Notes under the pieces: model-generated
The model's database searches: none
What the model was told of the DNA's origin: nothing
Seen by the model: only the letters and a program-made list of their open reading frames with translations
Assembly: GCA_041629655.1 (NCBI GenBank)
Contig: JBFKMV010000190.1
Coordinates: 1-9,434, forward strand
Direction: 5' to 3'
DNA length: 9,434 bases
Origin: JBFKMV01 sp041629655
Lineage (GTDB): Bacteria > Acidobacteriota > Polarisedimenticolia > Polarisedimenticolales > Polarisedimenticolaceae
Translations under genes and position numbers: made by a program
In this document: piece by piece, positions 1-6,694 of the stretch
How the letters are laid out: every line of letters begins with the position of its first letter
Numbering within the stretch: the first letter of the stretch is position 1

Positions 1-16
1 GGCGCTGGCGGGGCTT

Positions 17-34
17 CCGGGCCGAGCCCGGGCT
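17..34. repeat. GC-rich inverted repeat upstream of the regulator gene
   Basis: CCGGGC at 17-22 and GCCCGG at 26-31 can pair around the three-base loop CGA. The overlapping AGCCCGGGCT at 25-34 is a perfect palindrome. No T-run follows, so it does not look like an intrinsic terminator of a gene to the left. It could be a regulator binding site or a chance structure in GC-rich DNA. Only 73 bases precede the likely start of the regulator, so the promoter region is mostly outside the window. Confidence 0.25.
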
Positions 35-61
35 GCGGAAACCCGGCGGCGGGTCTCGGTG

Positions 62-67
62 TATGCT
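62..67 (+). promoter_or_regulatory. Possible -10 element placed for a leaderless transcript
   Basis: TATGCT at 62-67 matches the TANNNT form of a -10 element. It lies six bases before the ATG at 74, which is the spacing at which transcription would begin on the start codon. No Shine-Dalgarno-like purine run precedes either the ATG at 74 or the GTG at 59, which is consistent with a leaderless mRNA. I see no -35-like hexamer at 16-18 bases spacing (around 38-45). The match is short and could be chance. Confidence 0.2.
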
Positions 68-73
68 CCGGTC

Positions 74-1969
74 ATGGGTTACCGGCTCGTCGCGCTGGCC
101 GGCCCGCTCTCGGGCACGGTCATCGATCTGGCCGAGGCCGAGACTTCGCTCGGGCGCGCGGCCGACAACGACATCTGCGTCCCTCATCCCAGCGTCTCGC
201 GCCACCATTGCGTGATCCGCCAGCACGACGACCGCTACCAGGTCGCCGATCTCAGCAGCCGCTACGGCATCTACGTCAACGGCATCCCGGTCAAGGAGAA
301 GACCCTGCGCGACGGCGACCGGATCGCGGTTCTCAACTCGGTGTTCCTGTTCACGGCCGGTGGCACCTCCGAAGCCGCCGCGGGAGAGGGCGCCGACTTC
401 GCCGACTACGACGTGCCGACGGGGGCTCTGCAACTCCAGACCGGGGATTCGGTCTACCTGAGCCTGAGCAAGGCACCCGACCCGCGGACCGCCCGTGAGC
501 TGCAGATGCTGCTGTCGATCAGCTCGGTGCTCAACGAGATCCGCGACGCGCGAACGCTGCAACGTCGATTGCTGGAGCTGATCCTGCAGGTCGTTCCCGC
601 TCAGCGAGCCGCAGCGGTGTTGGAGGGCCACGATGGTGCCGAGACCGTGGTCTCGCTGGCCGCGCCCGACGCCGGATCGCGCCTGCCGGCACCGATCAGC
701 CGCACGGTCGTCCGGCACGTCCGGCAAGCCGGCGTGGCCGTGTTGAGCGACGCGCTGCTGCCCGGCGATGCGTTTCGGCAGGCGGAAAGCCTGACCAGCG
801 CCGGTGTGCGCGGCGTGCTGTGCGCGCCGATGAAGGCCTTCGACAAGCTGATCGGCGTGGTGTACCTGGACACCCGGGACCCCAACCGCAGTTTCGAGCC
901 CCATCACCTGCGCTGGGTCAGCGCGGTGGCCGGCCTCGCGGCGGTGGCGCTGGAGAACGTGCGGCACATCGAGTGGCTGGAGAGCGAGACCCGCCGGCTG
1001 AAGATCGACCTCAAGTCCACCGAGAGCATGGTCGGGGACAGTCCCAAGATGCGCGAGGTCGGCGAGTTCGTCGCGCGCGTCGCGCCGACGGACACCACCG
1101 TGCTGATCGTCGGCGAGACCGGTACCGGCAAGGAGCTCGTCGCGCGGGCGATCCACGCCAACAGCGAGCGCGCCCACGGGCCGTTCGTGGCCGTCAACTG
1201 CGCGGCCCTGGTCGAAACGCTGCTGGAGAGCGAGCTGTTCGGCCATGAGCGGGGCGCTTTCACCGGGGCCACGGCGCAGAAGCAGGGCAAGTTCGAGCTG
1301 GCCCACGGGGGAACGTTGTTCCTGGACGAGGTGGGCGAGATCGCGGCGCCGTTACAGGCCAAGCTGTTGCGGGCGCTCCAGGAGCACGAGTTCGAGCGCG
1401 TGGGCGGCAAGCATCCGATCAAGACCGACATCCGGCTGCTCGCCGCGTCCAACCGCGACCTCAAGCGGGCGGTGGACAACGGCTCGTTCCGCGAGGACCT
1501 GTACTACCGGCTCAACGTGGTGTCGATCCGGACCCCGCCGCTGCGCGAGCGCCGGGAAGACATCCCGCTGCTGGTCGATCACTTCGTGGCCCTGTACGCC
1601 GAGCGGTACAAGCGACCGATCCTGGCGCTCTCCGCCGAGGCCCGTCATTGCCTGGAGCGCTACGACTGGCCGGGCAACGTCCGCGAGCTGCAAAACGCCG
1701 TCGAACGCGCCGTGGTGATGTGCACCAGCGAGGTGTTGCGACCCGAGGACCTGCCGGAGGCGGTGCTGGAGGCGCAGCAGGAGGGCGGAGGGGCGATGGG
1801 CGACTACCAGACGGTGCTCAACCGCACGAAGAAGGAGCTGATCCTCAACGCGATGAAGCGGACCAAGGGCAACTACACCGAGGCGGCCCAGCAGCTCGGC
1901 CTGCACCCCAACTATCTACACCGGTTGATCCGCAACCTCGGGATGAAATCGCAGATCAAGCAGCGCTGA
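74..1969 (+). CDS. FHA-GAF sigma-54-dependent transcriptional activator (Fis-type HTH)
   Basis: This is a cytoplasmic bacterial enhancer-binding protein that would use ATP hydrolysis to open sigma-54 RNA polymerase promoters. Residue numbers here count from the in-frame GTG at 59; subtract five for the chosen ATG at 74. I prefer the ATG because the FHA fold begins directly after it (GYRLVALAG); neither start has a ribosome binding site. The FHA domain (about 8-100) carries the phosphothreonine-pocket motifs LGR (31-33), SVSRHH (45-50) and NG (74-75), so input from a Ser/Thr kinase is expected. A GAF-like sensor domain spans about 160-300. The AAA+ core (about 322-550) is intact: Walker A GETGTGKE (352-359), sigma-54-contacting GAFTGA (399-404), Walker B GGTLFLDE (417-424), arginines in FREDLYYRLN (477-486), and the sensor II region WPGNVRELQN (537-546). 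The C-terminus (about 590-630) is a Fis-type helix-turn-helix. There is no receiver domain, so it is not a classical NtrC-type response regulator. It converges on the transporter operon; whether it controls that operon is unknown. The family call is secure, the ligand and target genes are not. Confidence 0.95.
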   Translation: MGYRLVALAGPLSGTVIDLAEAETSLGRAADNDICVPHPSVSRHHCVIRQHDDRYQVADLSSRYGIYVNGIPVKEKTLRDGDRIAVLNSVFLFTAGGTSEAAAGEGADFADYDVPTGALQLQTGDSVYLSLSKAPDPRTARELQMLLSISSVLNEIRDARTLQRRLLELILQVVPAQRAAAVLEGHDGAETVVSLAAPDAGSRLPAPISRTVVRHVRQAGVAVLSDALLPGDAFRQAESLTSAGVRGVLCAPMKAFDKLIGVVYLDTRDPNRSFEPHHLRWVSAVAGLAAVALENVRHIEWLESETRRLKIDLKSTESMVGDSPKMREVGEFVARVAPTDTTVLIVGETGTGKELVARAIHANSERAHGPFVAVNCAALVETLLESELFGHERGAFTGATAQKQGKFELAHGGTLFLDEVGEIAAPLQAKLLRALQEHEFERVGGKHPIKTDIRLLAASNRDLKRAVDNGSFREDLYYRLNVVSIRTPPLRERREDIPLLVDHFVALYAERYKRPILALSAEARHCLERYDWPGNVRELQNAVERAVVMCTSEVLRPEDLPEAVLEAQQEGGGAMGDYQTVLNRTKKELILNAMKRTKGNYTEAAQQLGLHPNYLHRLIRNLGMKSQIKQR

Positions 1970-1997
1970 AAGTGCTTCTTCATCGTCGCCTCCTTCC

Positions 1998-2020
1998 ATT
2001 CCCGTCGGGGAATTCGTGTT
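1998..2020 (+). terminator. Weak terminator-like hairpin after the regulator
   Basis: ATTCCC (1998-2003) pairs perfectly with GGGAAT (2008-2013) around the loop GTCG. It lies 28 bases past the stop codon of the regulator. The bases that follow (TCGTGTT) are only mildly T-rich, so intrinsic termination would be weak. The position is right; the strength is doubtful. Confidence 0.25.
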
Positions 2021-2150
2021 GCGTGTCTTGCCCGGAGGTAAGGGCAACGGGCGTGCCAACCGGTGAAGGGGACCTCGTCCCTCTCTATCGATAGTCAGGA
2101 TTGGCAAGATCGAACCGGCAACCGGCGTCCCACTCGGAGCGTTGATTGCC

Positions 2151-2181
2151 ATGCGCGGGAATACCGCCGGCATCTTTGTGT
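2151..2181 (+). terminator. Terminator-like hairpin in the intergenic region
   Basis: ATGCGCGG (2151-2158) can pair with CCGCCGGCAT (2164-2173) as eight base pairs with a two-base bulge around the loop GAATA. CTTTGTGT follows, a modest T-rich tail in the plus direction. It is a plausible second or alternative terminator for the regulator transcript, but the tail is interrupted and the distance from the stop is about 180 bases. Confidence 0.25.
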
Positions 2182-2258
2182 CACCGTTCCTCCTGTTCTG
2201 CAGGTACCTGACGGAAAGGCTCCTCGCTGACCGGCCTGCTCTCTGCGCATTCACCCAT

Positions 2259-2270
2259 CTGTCTTGACAG
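2259..2270. repeat. Short operator-like palindrome
   Basis: CTGTC and GACAG form perfect five-base arms around TT. This is the shape of a dimeric regulator site, but no gene start lies downstream on either strand. It sits 14 bases from the larger inverted repeat. Chance is a fair explanation. Confidence 0.15.
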
Positions 2271-2284
2271 CATCCCGTACCAGC

Positions 2285-2353
2285 GTGCAGCGGGCCCCGC
2301 CGCCTTTGTCGCATGACTGGATGGCGTTGTAGGCGCCGGCGGGCCCGCAGCAC
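2285..2353. repeat. Long GC-rich imperfect inverted repeat (stem-loop)
   Basis: The left arm at 2285-2304 begins GTGCAGCGGGCC. The right arm at 2332-2353, read on the other strand, begins GTGCTGCGGGCC. The arms can pair for about 16-18 base pairs with one A-A mismatch (2289/2349), a bulged C near 2297 and looser pairing at the inner end, leaving a central loop of about 27 bases. No T-run flanks either side, so it is not a standard intrinsic terminator. It could block read-through between the convergent genes, be a dispersed palindromic repeat, or be part of a structured RNA. Confidence 0.4.
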
Positions 2354-2457
2354 CGCTTCGAAGCCAACCCTAACATCAGAAACTCGCGACCGGGCGGATC
2401 CACGCGCCGGTCATCGGTGGCGGTGCGGGTGGCGGCGGGCACCGGGCCGGGCCAAAC

Positions 2458-3504
2458 CTACGATGCCGACCCCGCCGCCCATCGCGCCTGTGCCGCCTCC
2501 AGGATCAGCCCCAGCAGCTCCGGGTACGAGATCCCGGCGAAGCTCGCCATCAGCGCCAGCTTGGCCGCGGAGCTCCAGGCGGGGTTCGGGTTGACCTCCA
2601 TCAACTTCAGCACGCCGTCGGCGCCGGCGCGGAAGTCGAACCGGGCGTAGTCCCGGCACTGCAGGCGCTCGAACATCAGCTCGGCGGAGCGGCGCATCGT
2701 GCCGAGCTCCGCTTCCGCCAGCTCGGCCCGCTTGATCTCGACCTTGGAGTACGGCGAGTCGGGCGCGGTCTTGGACTCGAAGGACAGGATCGGCGCCACG
2801 TCGCCGGGCAGCGCGCTGAAGTCGACCACCAGCGGCGGCAACGCGGTGAAGCCGGTGCCGGGGTTGCCGATCAGGGCCAGGCCGTACTCGGGACCCGGGA
2901 GGTACTCCTGGACCAGCGCGGCGACGCCGGGCAGCTCGCGACGCAGCCATTCGAGGTAGCGTCGCGCCTCGGCGGGAGTGCGGACCAGCGCGTCGCGGGT
3001 GATCCCGACGCTGCCGTCACCCTGGTTGGGCTTGATCAACGCGGGGTAGTCGAAGTCCACGTCGTCGAGGGAGGCGTCGGGGCGGACGTAGGCCTCGTGC
3101 GGGGTCGGGATGCCGTGGGCCTCGGCGACCAGGCGCACGATCGCTTTGTCGTAGCAGATCGCCATCGCGGCCGGCGGGGCGCCGCTGTAGGGGATGCCGT
3201 GCAGCTCGAGCAGCGCCGGGACGTGGAGCTCCTGCGTGGCGACGTTGTTGAAGCCGGTGTCGCAGAGATTGAGCACGAACTCGGGCGGATCGCTCGTGAT
3301 GCGCTCGACCAGCCGGGCGTGCTCGGTCAGGAAGTCGACCTCGTAGCCGGGCAGGCTCCGGAGCGCCTCGCGCATCCGGGCGTGGAACGCGAGGTCCTCG
3401 TCGTCGTACTTGCCCTCCCACTTGGTCGGGTCGGGCAGCGCGTGGTCGCCGGTGAGCACCAGCACGCGCCGGAAGCGGGGCCGTCCCGGTCGTCTGTCGG
3501 CCAT
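2458..3504 (-). CDS. ATP-grasp ligase of the D-Ala-D-Ala ligase superfamily
   Basis: This is a 348-residue cytoplasmic ATP-grasp enzyme expected to join a carboxylate to an amine through an acyl-phosphate, as Ddl enzymes do. Visible landmarks are the N-terminal-domain end PYSGAP (105-110), likely ATP lysines K120 (CYDKA) and K158 (ALIKPNQGDGSVGI), an ATP-binding acidic residue E200 (VQEYLPG), and the metal-binding set D290, E303 and N305 in RFDFRAG and MEVNPNP. Length fits Ddl (about 300-370). Key differences from true Ddl: no recognisable N-terminal EREVSL-type motif (acidic DDED at 34-37 lies in that area), GDGSVG in place of GSSVG, and FESKT (242-246) where Ddl loops commonly read YEAKY. 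The substrate therefore may not be D-alanine. The ATG at 3504 lies 10 bases after the stop of the transporter gene, with only a weak GAG upstream, which suggests coupled translation. It is the last gene of the visible operon. The superfamily is secure; the exact reaction is not. Confidence 0.88.
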   Translation of the reverse strand: MADRRPGRPRFRRVLVLTGDHALPDPTKWEGKYDDEDLAFHARMREALRSLPGYEVDFLTEHARLVERITSDPPEFVLNLCDTGFNNVATQELHVPALLELHGIPYSGAPPAAMAICYDKAIVRLVAEAHGIPTPHEAYVRPDASLDDVDFDYPALIKPNQGDGSVGITRDALVRTPAEARRYLEWLRRELPGVAALVQEYLPGPEYGLALIGNPGTGFTALPPLVVDFSALPGDVAPILSFESKTAPDSPYSKVEIKRAELAEAELGTMRRSAELMFERLQCRDYARFDFRAGADGVLKLMEVNPNPAWSSAAKLALMASFAGISYPELLGLILEAAQARWAAGSAS

Positions 3505-3514
3505 CGCGGCGCGC

Positions 3515-6500
3515 TCAGTCCGTGTCGACGACGAGCTCCGCCGGCTTGCGCTGTCCGCGCTGGAGCGCGCGACGCAGCGCGGTCAGCAGCGCGGTGCGCA
3601 GGTCGTCGAAGAAGGTGTAGAACACCGGGACGACCAGCAGCGTCAGCAGCGTGGCGGTGGTCATGCCGCCGATCAGGCTGAGGCTGAAGCTGGTGTAGCT
3701 GAGCCCGATGCTGTTGGCCCCGGCAAAGGCCAGCGGGATCATGCCGCCGATGGTCGTGATCGCGGTCATCATGATCGGGCGGAAGCGGCGGTTGGTCGCC
3801 GTGAGCAGGGCTTCCTGGCGCGACAGGCCCTGGTTGCGCAAGCGGTTGACGTAGTCGATCAGCACGATGCCGTTGTTGACCACGACCCCGACCAGCAGCA
3901 CGATCGCCACCACGCCCAGGAAGTCGATGTTGTAGCCCGTGGCGAGGTGGATCCAGTACACGCCGATGCTCGACAGCGGGATCGTCGTCACGATCGACCA
4001 CGGCAGCCAGAAGCTCTCGAACAGGAAGCCCATCAGCAGATAGATGAAGATCACCGACAGGGCCAGGGCGAACAGCATGCCCTTGAGGTCCTCGTTGAAC
4101 GACTCCCGCTGCGCGTCGGCGCCCCGGGTCACGCCCTCGGGCAGGTCGAACCCCGCCGCCAGCGTGTCGAGGCGCTTGCGCGTCTCCTCCTGCCCTTCCT
4201 CCTCGAGCTGCAGGCTGACCACGCGGCCGATCTGCTTGTCGTTGCGGGCGATGATGCGCGCGCCGGGCAGGAAGCGCGTCTCGGTCAGGGCCGAGACGGG
4301 CAGGAAGCCCTGGTTCGCCGTCGGCACCTCGAAGCTGGACAGCTCGGTCAGGCTCTCGCGGTCTTCCTCTTGGAACCGCACCCGGACCGGGATCTCCTTG
4401 CCGTCCTGGCGGTACTTGGGCAGCGGCGTGCCGCGCAACGCGTAGCCCACGACCCCCGCCACGACCTGCGGGTTGACGCCGTAGGTCTGGGCGCGGTCGC
4501 GGTCGATCTCCAGCGCCATCTCGTTCGGCGGCGCCTCGTTGGAGGTCTTGAGGCCGAGCACGCCCGGCACCTGGACCAGCAGCTCCTCCAGGTCGGAGGC
4601 CACGTCCTCCAGCAGATCGGGGTCCTCACCGCGCAGCGTCAACAGGTAGATCGATTCGCCCGCGTTCTCGCCGGTGTCGCGGTCGCGGCCGACGCTGAGC
4701 TTGACCCCGGGCTTCCGCGGCAGCGCCTCCTTGACGATCTTGGTCGCCTCGGACGGGCTGACGTCGACGCTGCGCGGGCTGTCGAACCAGCCCTGGAGCT
4801 CGCCGTTGGTGCGGCGGTGGAACAGGAACCAGCCCTCGAGCCCCAGCTCTTCCTGTTTCCCCTCGATCACGTCCTCGGCGGCGAGGAACCACTCCTCGGT
4901 CTCCTCCAGCGTCGCGGTGTCCGGCATCTCGACGCCGATGAAGAAGCCGGCCCGCTCCTCCTCCTGGACGTCGGTGAACTCGGTCTTCTGGAACGGCACC
5001 GCGACGGTCAGTGCGAACACGCCGACCAGCAGCAGCACCATGTCCAGCCGCCGCGCCAGGAAGAACGCCAGCATCCGGCCGTAGACCTGGTTGAGCCGGC
5101 CGAACGTCGCCTCGTAGATCCGGCGCAGCACCGCGTTGACCCGGTCGTGGACGCGTTTGATCCGCGAGTGCTCCGCCTTGCCGAACCGCGAGCCCAGGGT
5201 CAGGTAGACGCACAGGGGAATGAACACCAGCGCTACCAGGAGCGAGCCCGCCACCGACACGCAGACCGGGATCGCCAGCCGCAGCAGGAAGAACTGGCCC
5301 GGCCCCTCGACCAGCGCCACCGGCAGGAAGACCACGATCGTGGTCAGCGTGGACATCGTGATCGCGAGGCCGACCTCGCCGGCGCCGTGGATGCAGGCCT
5401 GGCGGCGCTCCATGCCGTCGCGGTGCAGCCGGTGGATGTTTTCGGCGACGACGACCGAGTTGTCGACGAGCAGCCCGACGCACAGCATCAGTCCCAACAG
5501 CGTCAACAGGTTCAGCGACTCGCCGGCGAAGTACATCACGGTCAGCCCGATCAGCAGGCTGAGCGGAATGCCGAGCGCGATGATCATCGTCAACCGGAAG
5601 CGCCGCAGGAACAGGAACAGCGTCAGGCCGGCGATCAGCCCGCCGATCATCCCGGAGTTGAGCAGCGTGCTGAGCGCCTCGTCGATCACGTCGCCCTGGC
5701 TGAACAGCGTCACCATCTCGACCGAGCTGAGCCGCGGGTTGCTCTCGAACCGCTCCACCACCGCGGCGACGTCCGTCGAGACCCTGCGGATGTTGGCGTC
5801 GCCCTCCTTCATCACCAGCACCGCGACGGCGGGGTTGCTCATCGCGCGGACCCGGAAATCCTGTTCCGGCTGTTCGTACTTGATCGTGGCGATGTCGCCG
5901 AGGCGGGTGTTGTTGCCGACGAGGCGGTTTTGCAGCTCCTCCAGCGAGCGGTACTTGGCCATCGAGCGCAGCAGCAGCTTGCGCGAGCCGTCGCGCACCG
6001 TGCCGCTGGCCAGGCTGAAGTTGTCGCCCCCGAGGTCCTGCGACAGCTCGTAGATGTTGAGGCCGGCCGCGGTGGTCTTCTTGCGGTCCAGCTCGATCAG
6101 GATCTCTTTCTCGACCAGCCCGTTGGCCTCGACCGAGGCGACCCCGTCGATCCGCGATAGCGGCAGGATGATCTCGTTCTGGATCAGGTTGTACTTGTCG
6201 GCCAGCGTCGGCGGGACCGCGATGCCGAGCACGAACACCGGGATCCCCGCGGCGCTGTGGGTGTTGATGTACACGTGCTCCACGTCGTCGGGGAAGCGCG
6301 CCCGCGCGCGTTCGACGCGGTCGCGCACCTCGCGGTAGGCCACGTCCATGTCCGTGCCCTGCTTGAAGTCGAGGAACGTCAGCGAGCGTCCGGTCACCGA
6401 CAGGCCGGACATCCGGTCCAGACCCTTGACGGTGCTGAGCTCCTCCTCCAGCGGCACGTTGAGCTTGTCCATCACCTCGCGCGCCGGGGCGTCCTCCCAC

Positions 6501-6679
6501 GGCACGTTGATCCACATCGACGGCTCGGTGTAGCCCGTCGGGATCAGCTCGACCGGAACCCGCAGCGTGGCCACCGCGCCGACCACCAGCACGGTCAGGA
6601 ACAGCACCAGCACGGTAATCCGGCGGTCCAGCGAGAAGCGGGAGATCCGTCCCTCGCGCTGGTATTCGCGTGCGGTCAT
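3515..6679 (-). CDS. RND-family efflux transporter, complete (1054 residues)
   Basis: This is an inner-membrane, proton-driven RND transporter of the hydrophobe/amphiphile efflux type, which would act with a periplasmic adaptor and an outer-membrane channel. The length matches the family (about 1030-1060). TM1 lies at about 21-40, followed by periplasmic porter segments. TM2-TM6 lie at about 338-494 and TM7 at about 546-563. A second periplasmic half runs to about 865, and TM8-TM12 to about 1022. TM4 carries VDNS (405-408), so the first aspartate of the AcrB Asp-Asp pair is kept (D406) and the second is Asn. TM10 carries VVNNGIVLID, with Asn where AcrB has its lysine. TM11 keeps RFRP (965-968). 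This pattern is common in non-AcrB RND proteins and argues against the CzcA/CusA metal branch. The start ATG overlaps the stop of the upstream RND gene as ATGA. The C-terminal tail is short and charged. Substrate cannot be read from sequence. Confidence 0.95.
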   Translation of the reverse strand: MTAREYQREGRISRFSLDRRITVLVLFLTVLVVGAVATLRVPVELIPTGYTEPSMWINVPWEDAPAREVMDKLNVPLEEELSTVKGLDRMSGLSVTGRSLTFLDFKQGTDMDVAYREVRDRVERARARFPDDVEHVYINTHSAAGIPVFVLGIAVPPTLADKYNLIQNEIILPLSRIDGVASVEANGLVEKEILIELDRKKTTAAGLNIYELSQDLGGDNFSLASGTVRDGSRKLLLRSMAKYRSLEELQNRLVGNNTRLGDIATIKYEQPEQDFRVRAMSNPAVAVLVMKEGDANIRRVSTDVAAVVERFESNPRLSSVEMVTLFSQGDVIDEALSTLLNSGMIGGLIAGLTLFLFLRRFRLTMIIALGIPLSLLIGLTVMYFAGESLNLLTLLGLMLCVGLLVDNSVVVAENIHRLHRDGMERRQACIHGAGEVGLAITMSTLTTIVVFLPVALVEGPGQFFLLRLAIPVCVSVAGSLLVALVFIPLCVYLTLGSRFGKAEHSRIKRVHDRVNAVLRRIYEATFGRLNQVYGRMLAFFLARRLDMVLLLVGVFALTVAVPFQKTEFTDVQEEERAGFFIGVEMPDTATLEETEEWFLAAEDVIEGKQEELGLEGWFLFHRRTNGELQGWFDSPRSVDVSPSEATKIVKEALPRKPGVKLSVGRDRDTGENAGESIYLLTLRGEDPDLLEDVASDLEELLVQVPGVLGLKTSNEAPPNEMALEIDRDRAQTYGVNPQVVAGVVGYALRGTPLPKYRQDGKEIPVRVRFQEEDRESLTELSSFEVPTANQGFLPVSALTETRFLPGARIIARNDKQIGRVVSLQLEEEGQEETRKRLDTLAAGFDLPEGVTRGADAQRESFNEDLKGMLFALALSVIFIYLLMGFLFESFWLPWSIVTTIPLSSIGVYWIHLATGYNIDFLGVVAIVLLVGVVVNNGIVLIDYVNRLRNQGLSRQEALLTATNRRFRPIMMTAITTIGGMIPLAFAGANSIGLSYTSFSLSLIGGMTTATLLTLLVVPVFYTFFDDLRTALLTALRRALQRGQRKPAELVVDTD

Positions 6680-6694
6680 GGCGTCACCGTCTCC
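6676..6694 (-). promoter_or_regulatory. ATGA stop-start overlap with upstream GGAG
   Basis: On the minus strand GGAG (6694-6691) lies 11 bases before the ATG at 6679-6677. The TGA of the upstream transporter (6678-6676) overlaps that ATG by two bases, so the two reading frames share four bases (6676-6679). This is the classic arrangement for translational coupling and supports roughly matched production of the two transporters. The spacer is a little long for an independent ribosome binding site. Confidence 0.6.

Larger units (their letters stand above)
1970..2457. other. 488-base convergent intergenic region, no credible protein gene
   Basis: This gap lies between the stop codons of the regulator (plus strand) and the ATP-grasp gene (minus strand). 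Short open frames cross it on both strands, but they are rich in Arg, Pro and Gly, overlap real genes, and match no family I recognise. Visible structure: hairpin-forming repeats at 1998-2013, 2028-2047 and 2151-2173; a tandem AACCGGC pair at 2113-2126, with another AACCGG at 2058-2063; the palindrome CTGTCTTGACAG at 2259-2270; a long imperfect inverted repeat at 2285-2353; and the palindrome GCTTCGAAGC at 2355-2364. A TTGACA at 2264-2269 has no matching -10 element. I saw no tRNA, CRISPR or insertion-sequence ends. Confidence 0.7.

Noticed and set aside
2050..2110. Fragments resembling a cobalamin riboswitch (CCGGTGAA and AGTCAGGA)
   Set aside because: The paired elements expected between these boxes are absent, the ACCTGCC half of the B12 box does not follow, and no plus-strand gene lies downstream.
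2099..2130. GGTTCGATC on the minus strand, like a tRNA T-loop
   Set aside because: The flanking bases do not form a T-stem, and no acceptor, D or anticodon arms can be found around it.
2264..2292. TTGACA as a -35 promoter element
   Set aside because: No -10-like hexamer occurs at the proper distance, and no plus-strand gene follows. The hexamer is part of a small palindrome.
1916..2353. A 145-codon minus-strand open frame across the intergenic region
   Set aside because: It overlaps the end of the regulator, has no ribosome binding site or recognisable family, and its Arg/Pro-rich content is expected by chance at this GC content.
3410..6160. A 916-codon open frame on the plus strand, antisense to the complete RND gene
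   Set aside because: Its translation is dominated by His, Asp, Arg, Gln and Val repeats typical of the antisense shadow of a GC-rich gene, with no recognisable domain. The minus strand encodes a full, well-conserved transporter over the same bases.
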